This document shows positions 17,100 to 23,940 of a stretch of 64,000 bases of DNA, piece by piece. Positions within the stretch are counted from its first letter, which is position 1. Every line of letters starts with the position of its first letter. Source of the DNA: Natrinema sp. SYSU A 869 (lineage in GTDB: Archaea > Halobacteriota > Halobacteria > Halobacteriales > Natrialbaceae); NCBI RefSeq assembly GCF_019879105.1, contig NZ_CP082248.1:496001-560000 (forward strand), given 5' to 3'. A model generated the notes under the pieces. The model ran no database searches, was not told where the DNA came from, and saw only the letters and a list, made by a program, of their open reading frames with translations. The translations under genes were made by a program, and so were the position numbers.

Positions 17100-17131
17100 C
17101 TGCTTATGGAGCGAGGAGACGTCTCTCCTGT

Positions 17132-17833
17132 ATGACCGATTCGAGTAGCGACGAGTTCGACCCAACAGCACCAGACCAACGGGAGATCGGCCGCGAAATG
17201 GTTGACGACAGTACGGGACTCGGTTCGGTGATGGCCCACGCCTATCGCGGGGAGATAGACCGAGTGGGGACGTGGCGGCAGCGCCTCGACGAGACGACGA
17301 AGTGGGCGGTGACGCTGATGGCAGCAATCTTGACGTGGGCGTTTTCGAGTACCGATCACCCACACTATATCTTGCTGATCGGGATCGTTGTCGTCACTAT
17401 CTTTGTGGGTATCGAAGCACGACGGTACCGGGACTACGATGTCTTTCGCTCTCGTACTCGAGTCATCCAAGAGAACCTGCTCGCAAACGCCCTCGATCCG
17501 TCCCAAGGCACTGAAAATCACGACTGGCGAGCGGAACTGAGCAGAGACTATCGCAGGCCGACGCTGAAAGTCTCGTTACACGAAGCACTCGCAAACCGGC
17601 TCCAGCGTGTGTACCTTGCTCTGCTCAGTGTCCTATTGGTCGCGTGGATCTTCAGGATTACAGCGTTCGCGCCGCGCCAAGACTGGCTGACAACCGCTGG
17701 AATCGACCATATCCCCGGGATTGCTGTGGTTACCGTTGTGGGTGTGTTCTACATCGTACTGCTAGGCGTCACCTTCTGGCCCCACGAGCGCCATGCCAAG
17801 GGTGAATTTCGTGAAGGGGACCCGGACGACTAG
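17132..17833 (+). CDS. DUF2270 family membrane protein
   Basis: A 233-residue protein with a polar N-terminus, a transmembrane pair around residues 58-92 (WAVTLMAAILTWAF; ILLIGIVVVTIFVGIEARRY), a cytoplasmic loop with RYRDYDVFRSRTRVIQENLL, and a second membrane pair (VYLALLSVLLVAWIF; IAVVTVVGVFYIVLLGVTF). Length and pattern match DUF2270, a conserved haloarchaeal family of unknown role. Upstream, GAGACGTCTC forms a small palindrome before the start. Confidence 0.8.
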   Translation: MTDSSSDEFDPTAPDQREIGREMVDDSTGLGSVMAHAYRGEIDRVGTWRQRLDETTKWAVTLMAAILTWAFSSTDHPHYILLIGIVVVTIFVGIEARRYRDYDVFRSRTRVIQENLLANALDPSQGTENHDWRAELSRDYRRPTLKVSLHEALANRLQRVYLALLSVLLVAWIFRITAFAPRQDWLTTAGIDHIPGIAVVTVVGVFYIVLLGVTFWPHERHAKGEFREGDPDD

Positions 17834-17941
17834 AAAGAGACAGACCGATAAATCCGTTCTCTGTACTGAACGGTAGTTCTCATCAGAATAGTATTATGTG
17901 AGCTATTCTCTGACAATTAAGATTGGTTTCTCTGATTAGTC

Positions 17942-18136
17942 TCACTCTCTACTTGGCGCTCCAATCTCGAGTTCGTCGACAGCCCTAGCGGGCCGCCTAT
18001 CGTGATCGACAAGACGGGTGGCAGCCAGTTGCCATGCATGCTCAGCAAGTTCAGGATCGGCCTGCTCGTACTGGACGCTGAACTCAGTCAGTGCGACAGC
18101 GATGAGACGGTCATCTTTGTATTCGAATTCAGACAT
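17942..18136 (-). CDS. Small conserved acidic protein
   Basis: A 64-residue protein (MSEFEYKDDRLIAVALTEFS ... HAWQLAATRLVDHDRRPARA), mainly helical and acidic. No motif recognised. Its convergent position with the DUF2270 gene leaves about 100 bases between them. Confidence 0.5.
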   Translation of the reverse strand: MSEFEYKDDRLIAVALTEFSVQYEQADPELAEHAWQLAATRLVDHDRRPARAVDELEIGAPSRE

Positions 18137-18476
18137 CGCCGGCAGTAGCTGATCGTATATAAATCAGAGCACAACGGCCAGAATACCGGCAAAGAGTCAC
18201 CGAGCAAGATGGGTACCAAACTATTTCTCTCGAGTTGTAATCCCAATGTTATAAGTGACTAGATATCATTAATCAAGATGGAAGCCGCGCTCCACCTTGT
18301 CGCGGGGGCATGCGTTGAAATGTCCCGGGTGGTGATGCACCCGAGACGTGGCTTCCAAACACGAGCGGTTTGCAAGCCATGTTTCGCTTACTTCTAACGG
18401 GATATAAACGTCCCGCACGAGAGTCGTATCGCACTCGAGTAGCCGTCGGTCGCGACAGTCGCCGCTCGAGGTGGCT
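18137..18476. other. Interval without a gene
   Basis: The AT-rich part (18160-18280) can serve as promoter region for the leftward gene. The rest has no convincing ORF; minus-strand frames here are arginine/cysteine-rich shadows. Confidence 0.45.
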
Positions 18477-18629
18477 ATGAGCGAGAAGACACAATCAGAA
18501 GAGGAGGAAGACTGGTCGCTGCCGTCGTGTCCGCATTGCGGGAAAGCGGTGATTCTGGTACACACACGCGGTCCGATGGAGCATGTCGCGGCGCCGTGTG
18601 GCTGTCGAGTCGCGTCGCCAGACCTCTGA
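18477..18629 (+). CDS. Small zinc-finger protein
   Basis: A 50-residue ORF: MSEKTQSEEEEDWSLPS, then CPHCGKAVILVHTRG and CGC, a compact zinc-binding module. The acidic N-terminus is typical of halophiles. Part of the small zinc-protein block but without the hairpin leader. Confidence 0.55.
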   Translation: MSEKTQSEEEEDWSLPSCPHCGKAVILVHTRGPMEHVAAPCGCRVASPDL

Positions 18630-18805
18630 GGAATACTCAATCATCGACGCAATTGAGACTACCGCTGCCACATATTTTGGATCGGCGTGATCAACGCGAA
18701 GACGAGCAGTTTCTATTGATCCAGCGGATATCGGTGGAGGAACGATCACGGAAACCGATACTCGGTTACACTATAAAGCCAGTATTGCGCTTCGAAAAGC
18801 GTGAG

Positions 18806-19069
18806 TTAGTCTTCTGGCGTCGTCACCCGAAGTTCGCCGTCAACCTCGTAAAAGTAGCCTCGCTCAATCAATCGGGTGAGTGCATGGGTCGCGTCCTCGG
18901 GTTCAAGGGCCAATTCATCGATATTGTAGAGAACCTCAAGCGCTTGCTCTCGAGGGATCGACTGGACGTCTTCCTTCTCAGCCGAGTTGAGACTGTGCGT
19001 ACAAAGGACATCGTACGTGTCCAATATCCACTGCGGAAGCGGTGGCCGTGGATCAGAGAGATCGTTCAT
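18806..19069 (-). CDS. Conserved haloarchaeal protein, possible winged-helix
   Basis: An 87-residue protein starting MNDLSDPRPPLPQWILDTYD; upstream in-frame starts are less likely. The C-terminal half (DATHALTRLIERGYFYEVDG ELRVT) resembles the wing of a small HTH protein. It lies antisense to a longer frame on the other strand that is compositionally a shadow. Confidence 0.6.
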   Translation of the reverse strand: MNDLSDPRPPLPQWILDTYDVLCTHSLNSAEKEDVQSIPREQALEVLYNIDELALEPEDATHALTRLIERGYFYEVDGELRVTTPED

Positions 19070-19241
19070 CTCAACTTCGTATACCACTCTTTGCTATCGA
19101 CTCGCTTAAGAATACCCCTCAGCGGGTATAGGCCAGACTCTGGGAGGTGCCAAATGGTATCGGAGTGCTCATTCGAGCAAACTAGGACTGAGATCCCTAT
19201 TCAGAATTATCTCCTCACAACCGATTCCCTGACCTGAAATC

Positions 19242-19276
19242 TGAGGTGTTTTTTCGCGCCTGACGGGTGAGGCGCG
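19242..19276 (+). promoter_or_regulatory. Hairpin leader element, copy 8, with replaced stem
   Basis: GAGGTGTTTTTT, then CGCGCCT (19255-19261) pairs with AGGCGCG (19270-19276), and the GGGTGAGG block lies across loop and 3' arm; an ATG follows 3 bases after the stem. The stem bases differ from the other copies yet pairing is kept, which argues that the RNA structure matters. Confidence 0.6.
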
Positions 19277-19279
19277 ACG

Positions 19280-19696
19280 ATGTGTGCCTCGAAAGTACCC
19301 ATGAGTAGAGATCAACCGATCCATCGCGAGCAGCAGCAGTGCCACCATGACCGCAGTAACACAAGTGACCGAGAGCAGAGATATTCCGGAGACGTTGCTC
19401 GACTAAACGGGCATGAACTTATCGCGATCGACGAGTGGCTCCCAGGAAGGGAACCGACACCATACGAGATCGATCTCACCGATGGCTACGAGTACCGCAC
19501 ACGCTACTGGCGCTGTCGGAACTGTGGCCAAGAACGCAATCGTCGCAACGAGTTCAGAGACCAGTGTGAAACACCAGCACTATCAACCCCACTCGAGGAA
19601 GGTGGCTACTCGATCGACGACCCACGAACTCGCCGTGCATTGAGTGAGACATGGACGTCCGCTTTGCCACGGCGGGCGCTCGCTACGAGGTTGTGA
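19280..19696 (+). CDS. Zinc-ribbon protein of unknown function
   Basis: A 138-residue protein; the ATG directly after leader copy 8 is used (an internal ATG lies seven codons in). A low-complexity polar N-terminus is followed by LIAIDEWLPGREPTPYEIDL and a cysteine site YWRCRNCGQERNRRNEFRDQ with a third cysteine after it. Its end overlaps the following SWIM gene by 46 bases, so the two are probably translated from one message. Confidence 0.6.
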   Translation: MCASKVPMSRDQPIHREQQQCHHDRSNTSDREQRYSGDVARLNGHELIAIDEWLPGREPTPYEIDLTDGYEYRTRYWRCRNCGQERNRRNEFRDQCETPALSTPLEEGGYSIDDPRTRRALSETWTSALPRRALATRL

Positions 19697-19860
19697 GTGA
19701 GAGTGAACATACCTACGAGGTCGACATCGAGAAAGAGACGTGTAGCTGTCCAGATTTCGAGCAACGTCAGCCAGACGACGGCTGTAAGCATCTTCGGCGT
19801 CTCGATCTCGAGATTCGTACTGGACTAGTTCCCGCCCCAGATGGGACATTCAGTCACTGA
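19651..19860 (+). CDS. SWIM zinc-finger protein
   Basis: A 69-residue protein with VDIEKETCSCPDFEQRQPDD GCKH: the C-x-C-x(n)-C-x-H SWIM signature. Shorter than the SWIM protein at 7682 and essentially just the domain. Start overlaps the upstream zinc-ribbon gene. Confidence 0.75.
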   Translation: MDVRFATAGARYEVVSESEHTYEVDIEKETCSCPDFEQRQPDDGCKHLRRLDLEIRTGLVPAPDGTFSH

Positions 19861-19890
19861 CAATGGATAACTGAGTCGTTGCTCAAGGCA

Positions 19891-19937
19891 GTTTGTCGCC
19901 CCAGAAGGGGTGCGGGGGCTCGAACAGAGCCCCCGCA
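19891..19937 (+). promoter_or_regulatory. Hairpin leader element, copy 9, followed by a strong second hairpin
   Basis: GTTTGTCG, CCCC-AGAA-GGGG (19899-19910), then TGCGGGGGCTC-GAACA-GAGCCCCCGCA (19911-19937), an 11-bp perfect stem. The two hairpins abut. The next plausible starts are at 19945 (18 codons only) and 20018. Confidence 0.65.
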
Positions 19938-20017
19938 GCAATCCATGAATATAGCTGATGGAGTACCAGCGTCGCCAGACAGTGAAACGACTCGTTTCTG
20001 AATCGAGGTATCGCCTA

Positions 20018-20173
20018 ATGACCGACCGCAACGAGTGTCGACTGCCGACCTGTACGAGACTCGCCCGCGATCAAGCAGGGTACGCCGGACGGTTCTGTTC
20101 AGACAAGTGTGAAGTCCGATACGATCACTTGCAGGCGGACGCTCGAGACGCTGCTCAAGAGGACGCATACTGA
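20018..20173 (+). CDS. Small zinc-finger protein
   Basis: A 51-residue protein: MTDRNECRLPTCTRLARDQA, then GRFCSDKCEVRYDHL, with four cysteines in a C-x4-C...C-x3-C layout. Similar tiny zinc proteins are common in haloarchaea. Stop overlaps the next start (TGATG). Confidence 0.6.
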   Translation: MTDRNECRLPTCTRLARDQAGYAGRFCSDKCEVRYDHLQADARDAAQEDAY

Positions 20174-20367
20174 TGCTCGAGCAGATCGATCACCGTGGCA
20201 AGCGCTTCACGATCGATGACGCCATCGTCGACGAAATAGGTGACGAGCACTCTCGACGAGCAAGTGCACTCGAACAGCAGGCCCAGCGAGAGGCTCGCGA
20301 ACTCGAGCGTGCGAGAGCAGTTGCTGGGCCAGCTGGTGCAACTCCTGAAGTTGAAGTACTCGAGTAA
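20173..20367 (+). CDS. Small helical protein
   Basis: A 64-residue protein (MLEQIDHRGKRFTIDDAIVD ... LEQQAQREARELERARAVAG) with a long charged helix, possibly a coiled coil. Start overlaps the previous stop, indicating coupling. Family unrecognised. Confidence 0.55.
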   Translation: MLEQIDHRGKRFTIDDAIVDEIGDEHSRRASALEQQAQREARELERARAVAGPAGATPEVEVLE

Positions 20368-20498
20368 GAATAACTCGACAAGTGCGGTGAACCCTCGAAG
20401 AGCGAGTAGTTGACCTCGAGGAGCATCTCGTCGCGACGCCGGCGGAGTAACCCAAACACTCTTTACTGTTTCGCTGTAAACTGTAATCAAGAAGCGCT

Positions 20499-21077
20499 AT
20501 GTCACGCACGTCAAACCGGGCCAACGGCGACATCGTCCGTGATTTCCTCTCAGTAGCGGATCTGCTGGAGGAGCCCCAACTGGCCCAGCTGTACGCGTAC
20601 CTCGCTCGCGAGGACGAGGCAACCGTCCAGGAACTGATAAACGAGCTTGACCTTGCCCAGGGCACGGCTTACAGCTACGTCAACCGGCTCGTCGACGCCG
20701 GCGTCGTCGAGGTCACCCACGACGAGCAGCCCCGGCGATACGCCGCCCGTGAGATCGACCTGACCGTGGCGACGGCCGGCGGCGACCGCAAGTATACAAT
20801 CACACCGGCGTTGATCGACGCGGTCGGCCGTCGTGAGACCAACGGCGACATCGACACCTACATCGACCGCCACGGCGTCGCCGGCCTCACAACGGCGCTC
20901 ATCTACGCTGTCGCCCGCGAACGAGGCGAGGTAACCCACCGGCTGATGGCCGAAGATCTCGATATCTCGCCGCTGGCAGCCGAGATCATCCTCCAGGCGC
21001 TCCGATCCGTTGTTCACGAGCACTACGAGATCAGAGAGGACGTAAGTCTCGATACCAAAGAAAGGGTCAACGAATGA
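20499..21077 (+). CDS. Winged-HTH regulator (DUF7437-type)
   Basis: A 192-residue protein with an N-terminal winged helix (LLEEPQLAQLYAYLAREDEA, ELINELDLAQGTAYSYVNRL) and a C-terminal domain (DRHGVAGLTTALIYAVARER ... LDISPLAAEIILQALRSVV). This two-domain layout is a haloarchaeal family often next to toxin-like genes. Here it is followed 69 bases later by a nucleotidyltransferase, whose expression it may govern. Confidence 0.7.
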   Translation: MSRTSNRANGDIVRDFLSVADLLEEPQLAQLYAYLAREDEATVQELINELDLAQGTAYSYVNRLVDAGVVEVTHDEQPRRYAAREIDLTVATAGGDRKYTITPALIDAVGRRETNGDIDTYIDRHGVAGLTTALIYAVARERGEVTHRLMAEDLDISPLAAEIILQALRSVVHEHYEIREDVSLDTKERVNE

Positions 21078-21146
21078 ATATTGCAACGAAAGAACGGATA
21101 CAGGTAACGCAGCGCCCAATTTATCCATGTTCCCTGGAGGAAACTG

Positions 21147-21758
21147 ATGGAACTCAGTGACGACACACTCACGGTTTCAAGAGAACTTTCAGAACTCGAT
21201 AAAGACGTACTCGCATTCACACAGACCCTCGACGCCTGTGACGTTGACTACGTCATCGTCAGTGGGTATGTCGCAATCCTCACTGGGAGATCTCGATCAA
21301 CAGAGGACATCGACGTCATTTTGGAGTCGCTGTCCGAAACGGAGACCGAGCAGTTGGTTACTGAACTCAAAAACCGAGGCTACTGGGGGATGGCGATGCC
21401 GCTTGATGAGATGTGTTCAATGTTGAGCGACGGCAGCCGAATCCGGATCGCCGAGGACGGAGAGATGTATCCGAACTTCGAGACGTGGTTCGTCTCAAAC
21501 GACGTTGAACGCGAGGCGCTCTCGAACCCCCTCACCGTCACATTCGATGAGGGACAGATCAATATCAGTCCCATCGAACTCCAAATTGCGTACAAACTCC
21601 GCCTCTCACAAGCTGCAGACAGTCTCAGCGGGAAGGATTTCGAAGATGCACTTCACCTCTATCTGACGTTCGAGGAACGATTTAAGACGGAGCAACTCGA
21701 AGGCTATGTCAAAGATCTCGGAGTTGAGGACTACTATGCTGAACTCAAAGGAGTTTGA
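21147..21758 (+). CDS. Nucleotidyltransferase-fold protein (AbiEii/DUF6036-like)
   Basis: A 203-residue protein with the polymerase-beta NTase signature: VIVSGYVAILTGRSRSTEDI followed by DV, giving the G-Y/G pair at residues 40-41 and the metal-binding D-x-D at 54-56. Such single-domain NTases act as toxins or RNA-modifying partners in AbiE-like and MNT systems. The short gene overlapping its 3' end may be its partner. Enzymatic role is inferred from the fold only. Confidence 0.75.
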   Translation: MELSDDTLTVSRELSELDKDVLAFTQTLDACDVDYVIVSGYVAILTGRSRSTEDIDVILESLSETETEQLVTELKNRGYWGMAMPLDEMCSMLSDGSRIRIAEDGEMYPNFETWFVSNDVEREALSNPLTVTFDEGQINISPIELQIAYKLRLSQAADSLSGKDFEDALHLYLTFEERFKTEQLEGYVKDLGVEDYYAELKGV

Positions 21759-21966
21759 GGACGACCAACGCCGGAACACGGAGCAACGACGTGCGATGAT
21801 CAAGCGATGGGCCGAGTACGTCCGCACGCACGACGATAGTGAGTGGTCACGCCAGCAGAATCGACTCATCGATTCCCAGCTCCAGTCCGCAAACGACGTG
21901 GCCGCTGCTGGCGACACGGATCCCGTTCAGTTTGCGGCCGCTCGAGATCGTCTGCGCGACCGGTGA
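21736..21966 (+). CDS. Small partner of the nucleotidyltransferase
   Basis: A 76-residue charged helical protein (MLNSKEFEDDQRRNTEQRRA ... IDSQLQSANDVAAAGDTDPV) overlapping the NTase gene by 23 bases. The overlap and size fit a toxin-antitoxin or two-component partner; no family recognised. Confidence 0.6.
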   Translation: MLNSKEFEDDQRRNTEQRRAMIKRWAEYVRTHDDSEWSRQQNRLIDSQLQSANDVAAAGDTDPVQFAAARDRLRDR

Positions 21967-22039
21967 CTGCCTACAGATCTGCTTTACGCTGGGGACGCTA
22001 CGACAGAGATGACGTCCAATACTACTCTTGCGAGGTCAG

Positions 22040-22153
22040 TAGACGAGAAGATCACGCAGCGCCACCGATCAGGTAGACCGTGAGCGGGTCAGACAGTCTA
22101 TCCGCGATTCGCTGGAACTCGGTCTCAATGTACTCCCGGCCGAATAGTTGTCT
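22040..22153 (-). pseudogene. DUF6036-type nucleotidyltransferase, N-terminal remnant
   Basis: The minus strand reads MRQLFGREYIETEFQRIADR LSDPLTVYLIGGA, the well-conserved start of haloarchaeal DUF6036 NTases including the GG of the active-site motif, then breaks off. It lies directly after the MarR-like remnant, the usual gene order of this module. Confidence 0.75.
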
Positions 22154-22156
22154 CAT

Positions 22157-23075
22157 TGGGGTAGGTCCACCTCATAGTCAGCCGTCAGCTCCTGAAACTC
22201 GTTCCACTCGGGAGGCGGTCATCGTCGACCTCTCCTTGCGTTTCGAGGTACCGGAGCAGGACGTCGATTTCGTCTTTGTGGCTGTATTTCGCCGCTTGCT
22301 CTCGGAGGTCGCTCTCGTCGACGTCGACATGGCTGAGCAACAGGAGACAGTACGAGCGGTGACGAGGTGTCGTCGTCCATCAACAGCGTGTGACAACAGA
22401 GTTCTGCCGGCGAGACTCCCTCCAGGTCCTCAAAGTAGAGGTAGTAGCGGTGGCGGGTCAGCAAAAACTGAAGGTCGAACGCTGCGAACCGAGCGACCGG
22501 TTTCGTGGAACTGGTCCGCCTCTATCTCCGTCTCTGTTTGGGCAAGAAATTCGTCGTGGTCCTCCAGAGAATCGTCCCGTTCGGGGCGACCGCTTTGAGG
22601 CGCTGTCGGTGGAGATGATGCGCCAGTTCGCGTGCGAACTCGTGTAGTCGGTCGAAGTCGTCGTTAAGTCGTAGCATCCGTCGTCTGTGCCAACGAGACC
22701 ACGGTCGCGGAGTTACTTGATGACTCGGTTGATAGTGTTACGGTAGTTGTCGCTCCGTTCAGCGATTTCGGAGACGGTTCGCGGTCGGTCGAGATAGTAC
22801 AACACCTCGAGGGCCTTGCCGGTCAACAGCTCAGGGAAGTCGATGTGGGAGTGCTGGCGGACGAGGTCCTAGTAGACTTCGACGGCTCGAGCATCTGAAG
22901 GGACGATCCGCTTTCGGCGGCCGTCGCGTTCCGTGTAGACGAGCCCCTTCTCGACGAGGTCCGCGACAGTACGGGAGAGGTAGCTCACGCTGTGGTCGAG
23001 CTTCATAGCGAGCGCGGAGATCGTGTCGCCGCGTTCGACAGTGGCGAGGACCTCGAGTTCGATGCGCCGGAGCAC
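22157..23075 (-). pseudogene. MarR-like HTH partner of the DUF6036 nucleotidyltransferase, degraded
   Basis: Starting with GTG, LRRIELEVLATVERGDTISA ... LDHSVSYLSRTVADLVEKGL is a good MarR-type HTH. An in-frame TAG ends it at 22869. Homologous sequence continues in other frames: RPRTVSEIAERSDNYRNTIN, LNDDFDRLHEFARELAHHLH, LTRHRYYLYFEDLEGVSPAE and EIDVLLRYLETQGEVDDDRL. At least one nonsense and several frameshift changes are needed to read it through. Intact it would be about 300 residues. Confidence 0.75.
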
Positions 23076-23212
23076 GGTGTAACATAGTAGGAAACTAGTT
23101 TATAAAGAAGTTTCGAGTAGTGTTACAGACAGCGGATATGGAACCGACGCCATCGTCTTAACCAATAAAACTACAGATTGGCGTCCCCTGTTGGTTAACA
23201 CAAGAGCAGCCG

Positions 23213-23536
23213 ATGTCCTACGAACCACCGGCCTCACCGGCGAAGCTCCCGACGGAGGTGGTCAACACGCTCAACGATTTCACACCGGAACACCTGCGGG
23301 ACGTTGCCAGCTACGCCGAGGAACTGGCCGAACACAAGGAGCGTGAGGCTCGTCTCAAGGAAGAGTTGGGAGAAGACGAGGTCGAGGAACGACCCGACAA
23401 CCTCCCGGACGACGTCCCGTCGAAGGCCTCGATCACAATCAAGGAAATTAACGACAACCGCTACTACTACTGGCAGTGGAGAGAGGGCGAAAAAATCAAG
23501 TGAAAGTACAAATGTCCAGTCGATTCGGAGAGCTAG
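23213..23536 (+). pseudogene. Small conserved haloarchaeal protein with late nonsense codon
   Basis: MSYEPPASPAKLPTEVVNTL begins a 96-residue acidic protein with ASITIKEINDNRYYYWQWRE near its end. The current stop (TGA at 23501-23503) follows KIK; in the same frame the sequence continues KYKCPVDSES to TAG 23534-23536. Family members typically end KIKSKYKGPV, so the TGA replaces a serine codon (TCA). The short protein of 96 residues may still be functional, since only about 11 residues are lost. Function unknown. Confidence 0.65.
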
Positions 23537-23940
23537 TCATCGTTTGGGTCGGAGAGACAAGGAGACGGTGCTTTACTGGAAATAGTGGGGTGTGGTCCCT
23601 CATCGAGAACCGGATTGTCAGAGACGCCTTCTTCGTGACAATTAACACGGAATTCTTCCAATAGACTGGGAACAATGGGGTCCATGAGGGGTGTTGAAAA
23701 CACCGCAAGCGGCGCGGGGAGAGAAAACGCCCGCTCGCGGTGTGCCTTTTCGGGGGTGGGATTCCGTCGCGTGTGTGGGCTCACGCGACAGTCGAAACGA
23801 GAGATGCCATGCGTATCAGAAGCAGGCTGGCAGTCGCCACGGTCGCGTGGTGTCGGACTGGCAGTAGCGAGATGGAGAGAAATACGCTTAAAGTATAAAA
23901 GTTCAGTCGATAAAGATGAGTGATCTATCTCAATGAATAG

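Noticed and set aside
18527-19237. Plus-strand ORF of 236 codons
   Set aside because: It crosses an antisense conserved gene (18806-19069) and a short zinc-finger gene in another frame; composition is not halophile-like.
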